Origin: Pseudoduganella violaceinigra DSM 15887
Lineage (GTDB): Bacteria; Pseudomonadota; Gammaproteobacteria; Burkholderiales; Burkholderiaceae_D
DNA length: 64,000 bases
Direction of reading: 5' to 3'
Assembly (NCBI RefSeq): GCF_000425385.1
Contig: NZ_AUDI01000015.1
Coordinates: 214,702 to 278,701, forward strand
The notes below the pieces were generated by a model. That model was not told where the DNA came from, did not search any database, and saw nothing but the letters and a program-made list of their open reading frames with translations. Positions 8,783-18,235 of this stretch are shown piece after piece (position 1 is the stretch's first letter; every line of letters begins with the position of its first letter). The translations under genes and the position numbers were made by a program.

Positions 8783-11440
8783 TCAGACCGATTCCACCAG
8801 CAGCATCTCGTTCAACAACTTCTTCAATTCGGGCACGCAGGAGCCGCAATTGCCGCCCGCATTCACGCAGGCGGTGACTTGCGCCGGCGTGGTGAGATTC
8901 TGTTCGCGGATCGCTTTGCAGATCGTATTGCGGCCGACTCCGAAGCAGGAACAAACGGTGGGTCCAGCATCTGCGCCGGCGGCGAGCGGACGGCCAGCCA
9001 GCAACGCGGCGCGATCAGCAATGTCGAGCTGCGGCTTGTCAAACAGGCTTGCCAGCCATTGACGCGCCGGCAGGTCGGGACGAGCCGAGATGAAAATGCA
9101 TTGCGCGATGCGGTCGTCGATAACGTGCACGGCGCGGAATACACCGGAGCTGCTGTCAGCATATTCCAGCCAATCGGCCTCATCATCCTGGATGCCAAGC
9201 AGGCGGCGCGCCCATGTTCCAAAATCGTCGATCGTATTACGGCCTGCCAGCTCGTAGCGCATGAAATCCTTCCCTTGCACCTTGGTCCAATAGGCCAGTT
9301 CATCCAACTGCGGCACATCGCGGCTCAGGATGAAACCATGCCATTTGATCGGGAAGCGGTCGACCATCACGGGGGTGTGCTTGAATTCTGGCTCGCCCGA
9401 TACCGGATCGACAACCGGGTTCACTACGGCGCCGATGCGGGCGTCGGAGGCCGTCTGGTTATTCCAGTGAATCGGTACAAAGACACTGCCTCGTGCAATG
9501 CCGCCGCCATGCTGAACGCGTGCAATCATACTGCCCCAGTGGCTGCTGACGCGAGCCAGCTCGCCTTCCTTCACGCCGCACAGCAAGGCATCCTGCGGGT
9601 GCATATCGATGAAGGATTCCGGGATATGGCCAGCGAGCTTGGGAGCGCGGCCTGTGCGCGTCATGGTGTGCCAGTGGTCGCGCACACGGCCGGTGTTAAG
9701 GGTGATCGGATATTCCCCATCCGGCAGATTGACCGGGGCGCGCGGCACGGTCGCGACGAAACGCGCACGGCCATCGGCGTGCGAGTAGCATCCATCGGCA
9801 AAGGGGTGCCCCGTTAAGGGCCATTGCGTAGGCTGCAAAGCGTCGTAGGCGGATTCGCCGAGCATGCCCAGGGCGCCGATATCAAATGCGCGCGGCAGCT
9901 CGCCGGGGTTGTTGCGCCAGGCGCTTAAGCGCGCGTGTTCGGTGAAAATTTCGGCTGCGCTGGCATAACAGAAACCATCGTACCCCATGCGTAGTGCGAA
10001 TTGCGACAGAATCAGCCAGTCCGCCCTCGCCTCTCCCGGCGCAGGCAGAAAGGCGCGCTGGCGCGAGATGCGGCGCTCGGAATTGGTGACGGTTCCATCC
10101 TTTTCGCCCCATGCCAACGCGGGCAAAAGGACGTCGGCGTAGGCGTTGGTGTCGGTGTCGCGCACCACGTCAGAAACGACAACCAGGTCGCAGCGTTCCA
10201 GCGCGCGGCGTACCTGGTCTGCATTGGGCAGGCTGACGACCGGATTGGTGGCAATCACCCATACCGCCTTCACACGGCCGTCTTCAATGGCCTCGAACAA
10301 ATCGACCGCCTTCAGGCCTGGGCGAGATGCCATGCGCGGCGATTCCCAGAATGTTTGCACGGCGTCGCGGTGTGCCGCCTTATCGATGTTCAGATGCGCG
10401 GCAAGCATGTTTGCCAAGCCGCCCACTTCGCGTCCTCCCATCGCATTGGGTTGGCCGGTGATGGAGAACGGGCCCATGCCCTGCTTGCCGATGCGCCCGC
10501 CGATCAGGTGGCAGTTAATGATGCTGTTCACCTTATCGGTGCCGGCGCTAGACTGGTTGACGCCCATCGAAAAGGCGGTGATGACCTTCGCATTGGCGGC
10601 GAAGGCTTCGTAGAATTCGATCAGCTCTTGCAGGTTGAGGCGGCAGACGCGCGCTACCTCTTCCGGTCCAAGCGTGGCGGCGGCCAGCGCTTCTTCCAGG
10701 CCGCTGGTATGGGCTGCGACGAAGGCCGGGTCGACAGCACCAATGCGGGAGAGATAGCAGAGCAGACCATTGAACAGCCACACGTCGGTGCCGGGCTTGA
10801 TCGGCAGATGCAGGTCCGCCAGTTCGCAGGTGGCGGTACGGCGCGGATCGATCACCACGATCTTCATTCCTGGCCGCGCTTCCTTGGCGCGCGCCAGGCG
10901 CTGGAACAGGATCGGATGGCACCAGGAAAGGTTGGAGCCAACCAGCACCACCATGTCGGCATGGTCGATATCGTCATAATTTACCGGTACCACGTCTTCG
11001 CCGAAGGCCCGTTGATGTCCCGCCACGGCGGAAGACATGCACAGGCGCGAGTTGGTGTCGATGTTGGCGCTGCCGATATAGCCTTTCATCAGCTTATTGG
11101 CAACGTAATAGTCTTCGGTCAGGAGCTGGCCCGAGACGTAGAAGGCCACCGCGTCCGGGCCGTGTTCGTCGATGATGGATCGCCATCTTCCGGCCACATG
11201 GTCCAACGCCTCGCCCCATGCCACGCGCCGCAGCGATCCGTCTTCACGGTCGCGCATCATTGGATGCAGCAAACGCCCTTCCAGCCCGATTGTTTCACCC
11301 AGCGCGGAACCTTTCACGCACAAACGCCCCTGGTTGGCTGGATGCGCCGTATCCCCGGCAATATCGAACCCGCCATCCAGGCGCGGCGTCGCGGTCACAC
11401 CGCAGCCCACACCGCAATATGCGCACGTCGTCTTAATCAT
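8783..11440 (-). CDS. nasA: assimilatory nitrate reductase catalytic subunit with C-terminal BFD domain
   Basis: An 885-residue molybdenum bis-MGD enzyme reducing nitrate to nitrite in the cytoplasm. The N-terminal [4Fe-4S] cysteines are Cys6, Cys9, Cys13 and Cys41. The molybdopterin oxidoreductase and dinucleotide-binding domains follow. The last 60 residues are a BFD-like [2Fe-2S] domain with Cys830, Cys832, Cys865 and Cys868, which receives electrons. No twin-arginine signal is present, as expected for an assimilatory enzyme. It is the final gene of the operon and starts four bases after the FAD oxidoreductase stop. Confidence 0.95.
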   Translation of the reverse strand: MIKTTCAYCGVGCGVTATPRLDGGFDIAGDTAHPANQGRLCVKGSALGETIGLEGRLLHPMMRDREDGSLRRVAWGEALDHVAGRWRSIIDEHGPDAVAFYVSGQLLTEDYYVANKLMKGYIGSANIDTNSRLCMSSAVAGHQRAFGEDVVPVNYDDIDHADMVVLVGSNLSWCHPILFQRLARAKEARPGMKIVVIDPRRTATCELADLHLPIKPGTDVWLFNGLLCYLSRIGAVDPAFVAAHTSGLEEALAAATLGPEEVARVCRLNLQELIEFYEAFAANAKVITAFSMGVNQSSAGTDKVNSIINCHLIGGRIGKQGMGPFSITGQPNAMGGREVGGLANMLAAHLNIDKAAHRDAVQTFWESPRMASRPGLKAVDLFEAIEDGRVKAVWVIATNPVVSLPNADQVRRALERCDLVVVSDVVRDTDTNAYADVLLPALAWGEKDGTVTNSERRISRQRAFLPAPGEARADWLILSQFALRMGYDGFCYASAAEIFTEHARLSAWRNNPGELPRAFDIGALGMLGESAYDALQPTQWPLTGHPFADGCYSHADGRARFVATVPRAPVNLPDGEYPITLNTGRVRDHWHTMTRTGRAPKLAGHIPESFIDMHPQDALLCGVKEGELARVSSHWGSMIARVQHGGGIARGSVFVPIHWNNQTASDARIGAVVNPVVDPVSGEPEFKHTPVMVDRFPIKWHGFILSRDVPQLDELAYWTKVQGKDFMRYELAGRNTIDDFGTWARRLLGIQDDEADWLEYADSSSGVFRAVHVIDDRIAQCIFISARPDLPARQWLASLFDKPQLDIADRAALLAGRPLAAGADAGPTVCSCFGVGRNTICKAIREQNLTTPAQVTACVNAGGNCGSCVPELKKLLNEMLLVESV

Positions 11441-11443
11441 GAT

Positions 11444-12658
11444 TCACGCAGCCTGCGCACATAGCGCCTGCCCAAACAAAAGTTGGTTGCGCATCGACGA
11501 AATGTCGGTGCGGTTCTGGATCAGGCCGAAGTACCACGGGCCATCCTGCACGTCCCCGTATAGAACGGCGCCGGTGATGCGACCGCCGTCCAGCACCAGG
11601 CGTTTATAGACGCCCCGGCGCGGATCGCGCAGGATCAGGTCTTCGCTGCCTTCGCCGCCGACAAAATCGCCCACCGAATACAATTCCACGCCGGTGACTT
11701 TCAGGCGGGTAGGCGCCACCTGTTGCACATAGCGGCGATGGCCGGCACCTGCCAGGTGAGCCGCGCATACCCGCGCCTGCTCCCAGATTGGCGCAACCAG
11801 GCCGAAAGTGGTTCGGCGATGCTGCACGCATTCGCCAACAGCATAGATACGCGGGTCAAAGCTTTGCAGAGTATCGTCGACCACGATGGCGCGCTCGCAG
11901 TGCAGGCCGCAGCGCTTGGCCAGTTCGATATTCGGGCGAACGCCGGCGGTCATGACCACCAGGTCGGCGGGAATTTCGCTGCCATCGGCGAAGCGCACCG
12001 CGGTCACGCGATCGGATCCTACGATCTCGCTGGTCTGCGCTTCCATGCGGAAGACCAGGCCCTTCGCTTCCAGCGCTTTCTGCAGCAACTGCCCCGCAGG
12101 CTTGTCCAGCTGCTGGTTCATCAGGCTGTCGGTGACGTGCACCACCGTGACCTGCATGCCCTGGCGCTGCAGGCCGTTAGCCGCTTCGAGGCCGAGCAGG
12201 CCACCGCCGATGACAACCGCGTGGCGATGGCTGCGCGCAGCCTCCAGCATGGATTCCACGTCCTGGATGTCGCGGAATGCCAGCACGCCCGGCAGCGCGT
12301 GGCCCGGCACAGGAATGATGAAAGGACGCGAACCGGTTGCCAGCAGCAGGCGGTCGTAGCGCACCTCCAGGCCGGATCGGGAGCGCACCAGGCGGCGCTT
12401 GCGGTCGATATGGTCGACCGGGTCGCACGCATACAGGGTAATGCGGTTCTGCGCATACCACTCGCGGGTATTCAGCATGATGTCGTCTACCGTCTTTTCG
12501 CCTGCCAGCACCGGCGACAACAGGATGCGGTTGTAGTTGCCATGCGGCTCGGCGCCAAAGACGGTGATGTCGTACATATTCGGCGCGAGCTTGAGCAGCT
12601 CCTCGACCGTGCGCATGCCGGCCATGCCGTTGCCGACGACGACCAGCGAGGGCTTCAT
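11444..12658 (-). CDS. FAD-dependent NAD(P)H oxidoreductase, nitrate reductase electron-transfer subunit
   Basis: A 404-residue flavoprotein resembling the N-terminal half of NirB and NasB/NasC-type reductases. Two dinucleotide-binding motifs are visible: VVVGNGMAGMRT at the N-terminus and VVIGGGLLGLEAA near residue 150. The start ATG overlaps the nirD stop as ATGA, which argues for this start over one 25 codons earlier. It probably passes electrons from NAD(P)H to the BFD domain of NasA, a role inferred from its place between nirD and nasA. Confidence 0.85.
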   Translation of the reverse strand: MKPSLVVVGNGMAGMRTVEELLKLAPNMYDITVFGAEPHGNYNRILLSPVLAGEKTVDDIMLNTREWYAQNRITLYACDPVDHIDRKRRLVRSRSGLEVRYDRLLLATGSRPFIIPVPGHALPGVLAFRDIQDVESMLEAARSHRHAVVIGGGLLGLEAANGLQRQGMQVTVVHVTDSLMNQQLDKPAGQLLQKALEAKGLVFRMEAQTSEIVGSDRVTAVRFADGSEIPADLVVMTAGVRPNIELAKRCGLHCERAIVVDDTLQSFDPRIYAVGECVQHRRTTFGLVAPIWEQARVCAAHLAGAGHRRYVQQVAPTRLKVTGVELYSVGDFVGGEGSEDLILRDPRRGVYKRLVLDGGRITGAVLYGDVQDGPWYFGLIQNRTDISSMRNQLLFGQALCAQAA

Positions 12659-13005
12659 GCGCCGACCCAGACCTTTCCACCTTCGATACGCGCGGGCCAG
12701 GTCGGCACGGAATGCTCGGGAGCTTCCAGGCATTCGCCGGTCTGCAGGTCGAAGTGGTGTTTGTAGATCGGGGAAGCGACGACGATGCGCTCGCCCAGGT
12801 TGCCGACCAGACCGCGCGAGAGCACGGACGCTTCGGAGTTGGGGTCGTAGTTGCCGATGGCGAAGACGCGGCTTTCACTGCCATCGTTCATGCGAAAGAC
12901 GGCAACCTGCTGGCCTTGCAGCAGCGCGCAGACGCCGGTGTTCGGGACGATTTCGTCAACGCCGCAGACGGCCGTCCAGGCGGAGGCTTGGATATCACGG
13001 TGCAT
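12655..13005 (-). CDS. nirD: nitrite reductase small subunit NirD
   Basis: A 116-residue Rieske-fold protein that partners NirB in NADH-dependent nitrite reduction to ammonium. The sequence has the NirD pattern FAIGNYDPNS, then LGERIVVASPIYKHHFDLQTG. As in other NirD proteins the canonical Rieske Cys ligands are absent, so no iron-sulfur cluster is expected. A GAGGAG ribosome site precedes the ATG, 11 bases after nirB. Its stop overlaps the next start. Confidence 0.93.
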   Translation of the reverse strand: MHRDIQASAWTAVCGVDEIVPNTGVCALLQGQQVAVFRMNDGSESRVFAIGNYDPNSEASVLSRGLVGNLGERIVVASPIYKHHFDLQTGECLEAPEHSVPTWPARIEGGKVWVGA

Positions 13006-13016
13006 GGTCTATCTCC

Positions 13017-15536
13017 TCAGGCGATGGCTTTAATGGGAATCAGCTTGCGTTCTTCGACCGTCGCGGGGCGGATCTGGCCGCGTTCCTCCATGAAGACCAC
13101 ATTGCTGTCAGCTTCGGAGCTGTTGACGAAGTGGCGGAAGCGCGCGCGCGTTTCCGGGTCGTTCACGGCTTCCTTCCATTCGCAGGCGTAGGTATCGACT
13201 ACGCGCTGCATGTCTTCTTCCATCTCGGCGTTGATGCCCAGCTTGTCGTTGATGACTACCGCTTTCAAGTAATCCAGGCCACCTTCCAGGTTTTCACGCC
13301 AGGTGCTGGTGCGTTGCAAGCGGTCGGCGGTGCGGCTGTAGAACATCAGGAAGCGGTCGATGTAGTCAACCAGGGTCGCCTTGTCCAGGCCGGAAGCCAG
13401 CAGCTCAGCGTGACGCGGCTTCATGCCGCCGTTGCCGCATACGTAGAGGTTCCAGCCCTTGTCGGTCGCGATGATGCCGACATCCTTGCCCTGCGCTTCG
13501 GCACACTCGCGGGTGCAGCCAGATACGCCGAACTTGATTTTGTGCGGCGTACGCAGCCCCTTGTAGCGGTTTTCCAGCTCGATGGCGAGGCCCACGGAGT
13601 CGTCGACGCCGTAGCGGCACCAGGTGGACCCGACGCAGGACTTCACGGTGCGCAGCGATTTTCCGTACGCGTGGCCGGTTTCGAAGCCAGCCGCGATCAG
13701 CTCTTCCCAGATCAGCGGCAGCTGCTCGACACGGGCACCGAACAGGTCGACCCGCTGGCCGCCCGTGATCTTGGTGTACAGGCCGTATTTTTTTGCGACC
13801 TGGCCAACCGCGATCAAGCCTTCCGGCGTCACTTCGCCGCCCGGCATGCGTGGCACTACCGAGTAGGTGCCGTCTTTCTGGATATTGCCAAGGAAGTAGT
13901 CGTTCGAGTCCTGCAGGCTGGCGTGCTCCTTCTTCAGCACAAAGTCGTTCCAGCAAGTGGCGAAGATGCTGGCCGCCAGCGGTTTGCAGATATCGCAGCC
14001 CATACCCTTGCCGTGACGCCCCAGCAAGTCCTCGAAGGATTTGATCTCGCCTACCCGGATCAGGTGGAACAACTCCTGGCGCGAATGCGGGAAGTGCTCG
14101 CAGACGTGATTGTTCACGTCCATGCCCAGTTTTTTCATTTCCGCCTTCATGATCTGGGTCACCAGCGGCACGCAGCCGCCGCAGGAGGTGCCTGCCCCGC
14201 AGCACTTCTTGAGGGCACCGATACTGCTAGCACCGCCGGCGACAGCGTCGCAGATAGCGCCTTTCGACACGTCGTTGCAAGAGCAGATCTGCGCCCCGGC
14301 AGGCAGGGCATCCACACCCAGTCCTGGTTTGGCTGCGCCGCCGGATTGCGGCAGGATCAGGAATTCCGGCGCCTCCGGCAATTCGATCTTGTTCAGCATC
14401 ATTTGCAGCAAGGTGCCGTATTCGCCGGCATCGCCTACCATCACGCCGCCCAGCAGATACTTGCCGCAATCGGACACCACGATCTTCTTGTACACCTGCT
14501 TGCGCTCGTCGGTGAATTGGTAGCTGCGCGCGCCCTCTTCCTTGGCATGCGGATCGCCGATGCTGGCCACGTCCACACCCATCAGCTTCAGTTTGGTGCT
14601 CATATCCGCACCACCGAATTCCGCGGCTGTGTCGCCGCTGATGTGGCGCGCCGTCACGCGGGCCATGTCGTAGCCCGGCGCCACCAGGCCGAATACCTGG
14701 CCGTTCCACAGTGCACATTCGCCTATCGCGTAAATGTCCGGATCGCTGGTCTGGCAATGGTTGTTGATGGCGATGCCGCCGCGCGCACCGACTTCGAGGC
14801 CGCACTCACGCGCCAGGGCGTCGCGCGGGCGGATGCCGGCGGAGAACACGATCATGTCGGTATCCAACGAGGTGGCGTCGGAAAACTGCATGCGGTGGGT
14901 ACCGGTTTCGCCCGCCACGATGGCCGTGGTGTTCTTCCCGGTATGGACGGTCACGCCCAGCTCTTCGATCTTCTTGCGCAGCATGCGGCCGCCGCCCTCA
15001 TCGACCTGCACGGCCATCAGGCGCGGCGCGAATTCAACGACGTGGGTCTCCAGACCAAGGTCTTTCAGCGCCTTGGCGCATTCCAGTCCGAGCAAGCCGC
15101 CGCCGATGACAACGCCGCTCCTGGAACGGGCGCCGCATTCCTGCATCGCTTCCAGGTCTTCGATGGTGCGGTAGACAAAGCAGTCCTTGCGGTCCTTTCC
15201 TTCAATCTGCGGCACGAAGGGAAAAGAGCCGGTAGCGATCACCAGTTTGTCGTAAGCCAGCACTTCGCCGCTGTTGGTGGTGACGGTATGCGCGGCGCGG
15301 TCGATGGCCACGGCACGTCCGTTTAGCTTGAGCACCATGTCGTCGCGCTCGAAGAAGCCCGGCGCCACCAGCGACAGTTCATCGGCGCTCTTGCCGCTGA
15401 AGAATTCAGACAGGTGCACCCGGTCGTACGCGGGGCGCGGCTCCTCGCACAGGACGGTGACCTGGGCGCTGCCAACAGGCAGGGACTTCAGGAACTGGTG
15501 GCCCACCATGCCATGGCCGATGACGACGATTTTCAT
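13017..15536 (-). CDS. nirB: NADH-dependent nitrite reductase large subunit NirB
   Basis: An 839-residue multidomain enzyme: an N-terminal FAD/NAD-binding region (MKIVVIGHGMVGHQ; second motif VVIGGGLLGLECAK), a BFD-like [2Fe-2S] region with CSCNDV and CCGAGTSCGGC, then sulfite/nitrite reductase repeats. The siroheme-[4Fe-4S] cysteines are visible in SCVGSTWC near residue 632 and GCTREC near 672. It reduces nitrite to ammonium with NirD. The chosen ATG has AGGAG upstream and overlaps the narK stop as ATGA; a frame open 34 codons earlier lies inside narK and is rejected. Confidence 0.95.
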   Translation of the reverse strand: MKIVVIGHGMVGHQFLKSLPVGSAQVTVLCEEPRPAYDRVHLSEFFSGKSADELSLVAPGFFERDDMVLKLNGRAVAIDRAAHTVTTNSGEVLAYDKLVIATGSFPFVPQIEGKDRKDCFVYRTIEDLEAMQECGARSRSGVVIGGGLLGLECAKALKDLGLETHVVEFAPRLMAVQVDEGGGRMLRKKIEELGVTVHTGKNTTAIVAGETGTHRMQFSDATSLDTDMIVFSAGIRPRDALARECGLEVGARGGIAINNHCQTSDPDIYAIGECALWNGQVFGLVAPGYDMARVTARHISGDTAAEFGGADMSTKLKLMGVDVASIGDPHAKEEGARSYQFTDERKQVYKKIVVSDCGKYLLGGVMVGDAGEYGTLLQMMLNKIELPEAPEFLILPQSGGAAKPGLGVDALPAGAQICSCNDVSKGAICDAVAGGASSIGALKKCCGAGTSCGGCVPLVTQIMKAEMKKLGMDVNNHVCEHFPHSRQELFHLIRVGEIKSFEDLLGRHGKGMGCDICKPLAASIFATCWNDFVLKKEHASLQDSNDYFLGNIQKDGTYSVVPRMPGGEVTPEGLIAVGQVAKKYGLYTKITGGQRVDLFGARVEQLPLIWEELIAAGFETGHAYGKSLRTVKSCVGSTWCRYGVDDSVGLAIELENRYKGLRTPHKIKFGVSGCTRECAEAQGKDVGIIATDKGWNLYVCGNGGMKPRHAELLASGLDKATLVDYIDRFLMFYSRTADRLQRTSTWRENLEGGLDYLKAVVINDKLGINAEMEEDMQRVVDTYACEWKEAVNDPETRARFRHFVNSSEADSNVVFMEERGQIRPATVEERKLIPIKAIA

Positions 15537-16834
15537 GCTGCCGCTCCTGCAATGGCGTTTTCTTTGACTGTGGACTCGCTGAAGCGCGCAGCCAGCGCAC
15601 ACAGGGCGGAAATGGCGACCAGCACACCGAGTATCCATAAGGTTTGCTGGGTATTGCCGACGCCTTTCAGCAGGAAGCCCGCCGCCACCGCGCCCACATT
15701 GCCTCCGGCGCCGATAATTCCAGCAACCCCGCCCAGCGCGCGCTTGTCGATGAAAGGCACGAGCGCATAGGTGGCGCCGCAGGCCATATGGGTGAACAGG
15801 CCGAATACCAGCATCGAGATGACAGCCAGGCTCACGCTGTCGGCCCTGGAAAAGAACAACAGCCCGATGCCTTCACCCAGCATCACGACGAAGAGCAGGG
15901 TGACGCGGCTATTCAGGCTGCCGCGGTAAGCAGCCTTGTCGGACAACCAGCCTCCTAGCGCACGGGCGAACAGCGCCAGCAGGCCGAAGCTGCCCGCCGC
16001 CAGGCCGGCCTGTGCCAGCGACAGCTTGTAGGTGTCAACGTAATAAGTGGCGGCGATGTTGTGGATGAAGATCTCCGCGCCGAAGCAGGCCCCGTAGGTC
16101 ACAAACAGCATCCAGACGCGATAGTTTTTCGCCGCCAGTTTGAAGCTCTCCCAGCCGCCTTTCCTGCCCCCTTCCAGCGCGATGCCGGCGGCGCGCAAGT
16201 CGGCGTAGTTGCCGTCCGGGCAGTCCTGGGTGAAGCGGTAGTAGACAAAGGCCATGACCAGCATCAGCACGCCCGGCACCACCAGGGCGGCGCGCCAGCC
16301 CATGGTCTCGCCGACGCCCAGCATGATCATGGCGGCCATGATCATCGGCATGGTGGACTGCACCACGCCGCCGCCCGCATTGCCCCAACCGGCAGCCGCC
16401 GCATTGGCGGTACCCACCACGTTTGGCGCGAACATGACGGAGGTGTGGTACTGGGTGATCACGAAACTGGCACCGACCGCGCCAATCAGAAGGCGGAAAA
16501 ACAGGAAGCTCTCATAGGTTTGCGCTGCGGCGACGCCCAGCACCGGAATGGCGCCCAGGAGGAGCAGGCCAGTGTAAGCCTTGCGCGGGCCGATGCGGTC
16601 ACACAGCGGGCCGATGACCAGGCGCACGATGATCGTGATCGCCACGGCGGCGATATTGATATTGGCCACTTGCGCCGCGGTCAGGCCGAATTCGCCTTTG
16701 ATCACGGGCATCAGAGGCGCACAGGCGAACCATGCGAAGAAACAGATGAAGAAGGCCATCCAGGTAAGGTGGAAGGCGCGCATCTGCGGCGTGGAGAACG
16801 AAAACAGTTTGATGCTGGTCGCTTTACTGGCCAT
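15533..16834 (-). CDS. narK: nitrate/nitrite transporter, NarK/NasA-type MFS
   Basis: A 433-residue major facilitator protein with about 12 membrane helices. The N-terminal half has FFAWFACAPLMPVIKGEFGL and the NNP-family pattern of glycine-rich helices (GNAGGGV; GAGGNVGAVAAG). It imports nitrate and/or exports nitrite across the inner membrane. The ATG at 16834 gives a family-like N-terminus (MASKATSIKLFSF). It is the first structural gene after the leader terminator, so its expression depends on read-through. Confidence 0.92.
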   Translation of the reverse strand: MASKATSIKLFSFSTPQMRAFHLTWMAFFICFFAWFACAPLMPVIKGEFGLTAAQVANINIAAVAITIIVRLVIGPLCDRIGPRKAYTGLLLLGAIPVLGVAAAQTYESFLFFRLLIGAVGASFVITQYHTSVMFAPNVVGTANAAAAGWGNAGGGVVQSTMPMIMAAMIMLGVGETMGWRAALVVPGVLMLVMAFVYYRFTQDCPDGNYADLRAAGIALEGGRKGGWESFKLAAKNYRVWMLFVTYGACFGAEIFIHNIAATYYVDTYKLSLAQAGLAAGSFGLLALFARALGGWLSDKAAYRGSLNSRVTLLFVVMLGEGIGLLFFSRADSVSLAVISMLVFGLFTHMACGATYALVPFIDKRALGGVAGIIGAGGNVGAVAAGFLLKGVGNTQQTLWILGVLVAISALCALAARFSESTVKENAIAGAAA

Positions 16835-16852
16835 GATGTAGTCCCTGAAAAC

Positions 16853-16904
16853 AAAAAGGCGTCCGCGCAGCCGCCGCCATCGATGGCAGTGCTGTGCGGA
16901 CGCC
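16853..16904 (-). terminator. leader terminator (attenuator) upstream of narK-nirBD-nasA
   Basis: On the minus strand GGCGTCCGC (16904-16896) pairs perfectly with GCGGACGCC (16866-16858). Four further pairs, one of them G-U, give a 13-bp stem, followed directly by TTTTTG. It ends 19 bases before the narK ATG, so transcripts from upstream would stop before the structural genes. With the NasT antiterminator gene just upstream, this is best read as a regulated attenuator. Confidence 0.85.
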
Positions 16905-16916
16905 GTTGTCCGGTTA

Positions 16917-16938
16917 GCCGGTCCTCCGTTAGACCGGC
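16917..16938 (-). promoter_or_regulatory. ANTAR-like hexaloop hairpin in the nas leader
   Basis: The minus strand reads GCCGGTC-T-AACGGA-G-GACCGGC: a 7-bp perfect stem closed by a U-G wobble, with the six-base loop AACGGA. Known ANTAR target hairpins have hexanucleotide loops with A at position 1 and G at position 4, as here. It lies 12 bases upstream of the terminator stem. Characterised targets have two such hairpins. The only other 6-base-loop hairpin I see (16978-16995) has the loop CTCTTC and does not fit. Confidence 0.6.
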
Positions 16939-17074
16939 GCTTTAACGATGCTTTGCAAGACCCGTGCCAGCCATCCCAAGGGGGAAGAGCCCCTTGCGCG
17001 CGCCCTGGCGCCGCGAATTTCGCCATTTGACGGTGCGTTGCGCCCAAAATTGGTGCACCGCAATAGCGCACGCG

Positions 17075-18199
17075 CTACATCCTGATGTCGAACGACGCCG
17101 CATAGCGTTCAGGATCGCGGCCATCCCAGGTGGCGCCGTCCATGAACACGGAACTGCGCAGGGCGCTGTCGGGAATCTCCGTCCCGGTCATCTCCGCCGC
17201 CTCCTTGTACAGGGCGACCTGCTGCACCTTGAGCGCGGTGCCCAGGTAGTCCGGCGCGGCCTGCAGCAGGCCCCAGCGCCGCTGCTGCGTCATGAACCAC
17301 ATGCCGTCCGATAGATAGGGGAAGTTGGCCGCGCCCTCCAGGTGGAAGCGCATGCTGTGCGCATCCACCCAGCTGTGCCCCATGCCGTCTTCATAGTGGC
17401 CGAGAATGCGCTGCCAGATCACGTCCTTGCCCGTGTTGACGTATTGGACGGCGGAGATGATCTCGGCCATCGCCATGCGGTTGGCGTCGCTGGCGTCGAT
17501 CCAGCGCCCCGCTTCCAGCACAGCGGCGATCAGCGCTCGGGCAGTGCTGGGATGGCTCCGGGTGAAATCGGCGGTGGCGGCCAGCACCTTTTCCGGATGG
17601 TCGGGCCAGATCTGCTGGCTGGTGGCGATGGTGACGCCGACGCCGTCCATCAGCGCGCGATGATTCCACGGCTCGCCGACGCAAAAGCCATCGATATGGC
17701 CGCCCGCCAGGCTGGCCGCCATCTGCGAAGGCGGCACGGTGATCACGCGCGCTTCGCGCAAGGGATGCACGCCATGCGCGGCCAGCCAGTAATACAGCCA
17801 CATGGCGTGCGTTCCGGTCGGGAAGGTATGCGCCCAGCGCAGCTCGCGCCGGTGCGACAGCGCGGCAACGGCGGGGCCATCGCACGCGCCCTCGTCCGCC
17901 AAACGGCGCGCGAGGGTGATGGCCTGTCCATTGCGGTTCAGGTTCATCAGAACAGCCATATCGCGCCGGGCCGACCCCACCCCAAGATGGGTTGCATAAA
18001 CAAGCCCGTACAGTGCATGGGCAGCATCGAGTTCGCCGGTCAGCAGCTTGTCTCGCACACCGGCCCAGGAAGTCTCCTTGCTCAAGACGATGCGGATGCC
18101 ATGCTTGCGGTCCAGCCCCAGGACGGACGCCATTACCAGCGAGGCGCAGTCCGTGAGCGGATTGAAGCCCACTCTAACGATGTCTTTTTCAATCTGCAT
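17075..18199 (-). CDS. nasS: NasS-type nitrate sensor (NrtA/CmpA-like binding protein, no signal peptide)
   Basis: A 374-residue protein of the nitrate-binding NrtA/CmpA fold. It starts directly with the mature domain (IVRVGFNPLTDCASLVMAS) and has no signal peptide, so it should be cytoplasmic. In NasS-NasT systems NasS sequesters NasT without nitrate and releases it when nitrate or nitrite binds. Binding-fold landmarks are the ELDAAHALYGLVYATHLGV stretch and GFCVGEPWN. The gene lies directly between nasT and the attenuated leader, which supports this regulatory role over transport. Confidence 0.9.
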   Translation of the reverse strand: MQIEKDIVRVGFNPLTDCASLVMASVLGLDRKHGIRIVLSKETSWAGVRDKLLTGELDAAHALYGLVYATHLGVGSARRDMAVLMNLNRNGQAITLARRLADEGACDGPAVAALSHRRELRWAHTFPTGTHAMWLYYWLAAHGVHPLREARVITVPPSQMAASLAGGHIDGFCVGEPWNHRALMDGVGVTIATSQQIWPDHPEKVLAATADFTRSHPSTARALIAAVLEAGRWIDASDANRMAMAEIISAVQYVNTGKDVIWQRILGHYEDGMGHSWVDAHSMRFHLEGAANFPYLSDGMWFMTQQRRWGLLQAAPDYLGTALKVQQVALYKEAAEMTGTEIPDSALRSSVFMDGATWDGRDPERYAASFDIRM

Positions 18200-18235
18200 T
18201 CTTCACTCCTGCCCGGCTCGCACCACGACGGTGCG

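Noticed and set aside
12537..15326. Very long plus-strand open frame opposite nirB and nirD
   Set aside because: It mirrors high-GC codon use of real minus-strand genes with clear motifs. Composition is Ala/Arg/His-rich with no domain.
16978..16995. 6-bp hairpin with a 6-base loop (CTCTTC on the minus strand) as the first ANTAR hairpin
   Set aside because: The loop lacks A1 and G4 and lies 39 bases from the good hairpin; kept only as a possible structural element.
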